DNA of 6,097 nt from Alphaproteobacteria bacterium (lineage in GTDB: Bacteria > Pseudomonadota > Alphaproteobacteria > Rhodobacterales > Rhodobacteraceae): NCBI GenBank assembly GCA_003694465.1, contig RFKM01000122.1:1-6097 (forward strand), read 5' to 3'. This document shows, in pieces, positions 5,696 to 6,097 of the stretch; the stretch's first letter is position 1, and the number at the start of each line of letters is the position of its first letter. Made by a program: the position numbers and the translations under genes. The notes beneath the pieces are model-generated. The model was not told where the DNA came from and did not search any database. It saw nothing but the letters and a program-made list of their open reading frames with translations.

Positions 5696-6097
5696 GACTG
5701 ACGCAGGCCCTCGGCAAGGGCACCGGGCTTCTGGGCTTCGGCGGGATCGAGGGGGCGGGGCGCGATGCCCGGGCGCTCCTCGCCCATGCCCTCGGCATGA
5801 CCACCGACCGGATGATCGTCGAACATGACCGCGAGGTGAGCGCGGCGGAAATGGCCGCCTATGAGGCGCTGCTGCATCGCCGGCTCGAACATGAGCCGGT
5901 CAGCCGCATCATCGGGCGCCGGATGTTCTGGGGGCGGGACTTCAAGATCACCCCCCAAGTCCTTGATCCAAGGCCGGAAACAGAGGTGATCGTCGCCGAG
6001 GCCCTGCGCCGGGAAGCGCCGCGCCGGCTGCTCGACCTAGGCACCGGGTCGGGGATTCTCGCCATCACCCTGCTGGCCGAATGGCCCGGGGCCGAGG
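5692..6097 (+). CDS. prmC: Release factor glutamine N5-methyltransferase PrmC (HemK), N-terminal part
   Basis: The first 135 residues are present and the gene runs off the right edge. PrmC methylates the glutamine of the GGQ motif in RF1 and RF2 using S-adenosylmethionine, raising termination efficiency. The helical N-terminal substrate-binding domain covers about residues 1-75 and includes [12 protein letters not shown] (24-35). [18 protein letters not shown] and VLDPRPETE then precede the methyltransferase motif [10 protein letters not shown] at 113-121, which binds the cofactor. The NPPY catalytic motif would follow beyond the window. The ATG at 5692 overlaps the prfA stop as ATGA, so translation is probably coupled and no separate promoter is expected. 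A short run from 5956 to 6039 uses codons that are uncommon in this segment (CAA, CCA, AGG, ACA, CTA) without breaking the conserved protein sequence. Confidence 0.96.
   Translation, partial: MRLTQALGKGTGLLGFGGIEGAGRDARALLAHALGMTTDRMIVEHDREVSAAEMAAYEALLHRRLEHEPVSRIIGRRMFWGRDFKITPQVLDPRPETEVIVAEALRREAPRRLLDLGTGSGILAITLLAEWPGAE

Overview
The window is a GC-rich chromosomal segment (roughly two thirds G+C or more by eye, with strong G/C preference at third codon positions). It most likely comes from an alphaproteobacterium of the Rhodobacteraceae/Rhodobacterales type. The main support is the release factor 1 sequence with its MVP... start and coupled prmC, the RACo-like ferredoxin/ASKHA protein, and the general protein style; this placement is recognition from memory, not a search result. 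There is no sign of a mobile element, phage, CRISPR array or RNA gene, and the genes are tightly packed with gaps of 25 to 84 bases.

Layout, left to right. On the minus strand are the N-terminal 170 residues of a RACo-like [2Fe-2S]/ASKHA protein (510 to 1, running off the left edge) and, upstream of it, mazG (1419 to 595), a house-cleaning nucleoside triphosphate pyrophosphohydrolase. A 66-base divergent gap separates mazG from a plus-strand pair: an M20D metallo-amidohydrolase (1486 to 2646) and an agmatinase-family ureohydrolase (2680 to 3639), 33 bases apart and probably cotranscribed. A small exported four-cysteine protein of unknown function (4060 to 3665, minus strand) converges on the agmatinase. 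It is divergent from a membrane-anchored DUF1499 protein (4130 to 4549, plus strand), with a plausible sigma-70-type promoter in the 69-base gap. After a 72-base gap that can form a strong bulged hairpin come prfA (release factor 1) and prmC (release-factor glutamine methyltransferase, cut by the right edge), joined by an ATGA stop/start overlap.

How the genes work together: prfA and prmC are a classic functional pair, since PrmC methylates the glutamine of the GGQ motif in RF1. The amidohydrolase/agmatinase pair suggests catabolism of amide- or guanidino-linked nitrogen compounds, with the exact substrates unknown. MazG and the RACo-like protein are co-directional, but I see no functional link between them. 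The segment looks like ordinary core genome. I did not find a convincing new system; the most open items are the four-cysteine exported protein, the amidohydrolase/agmatinase pairing and the hairpin plus start-site question ahead of prfA.
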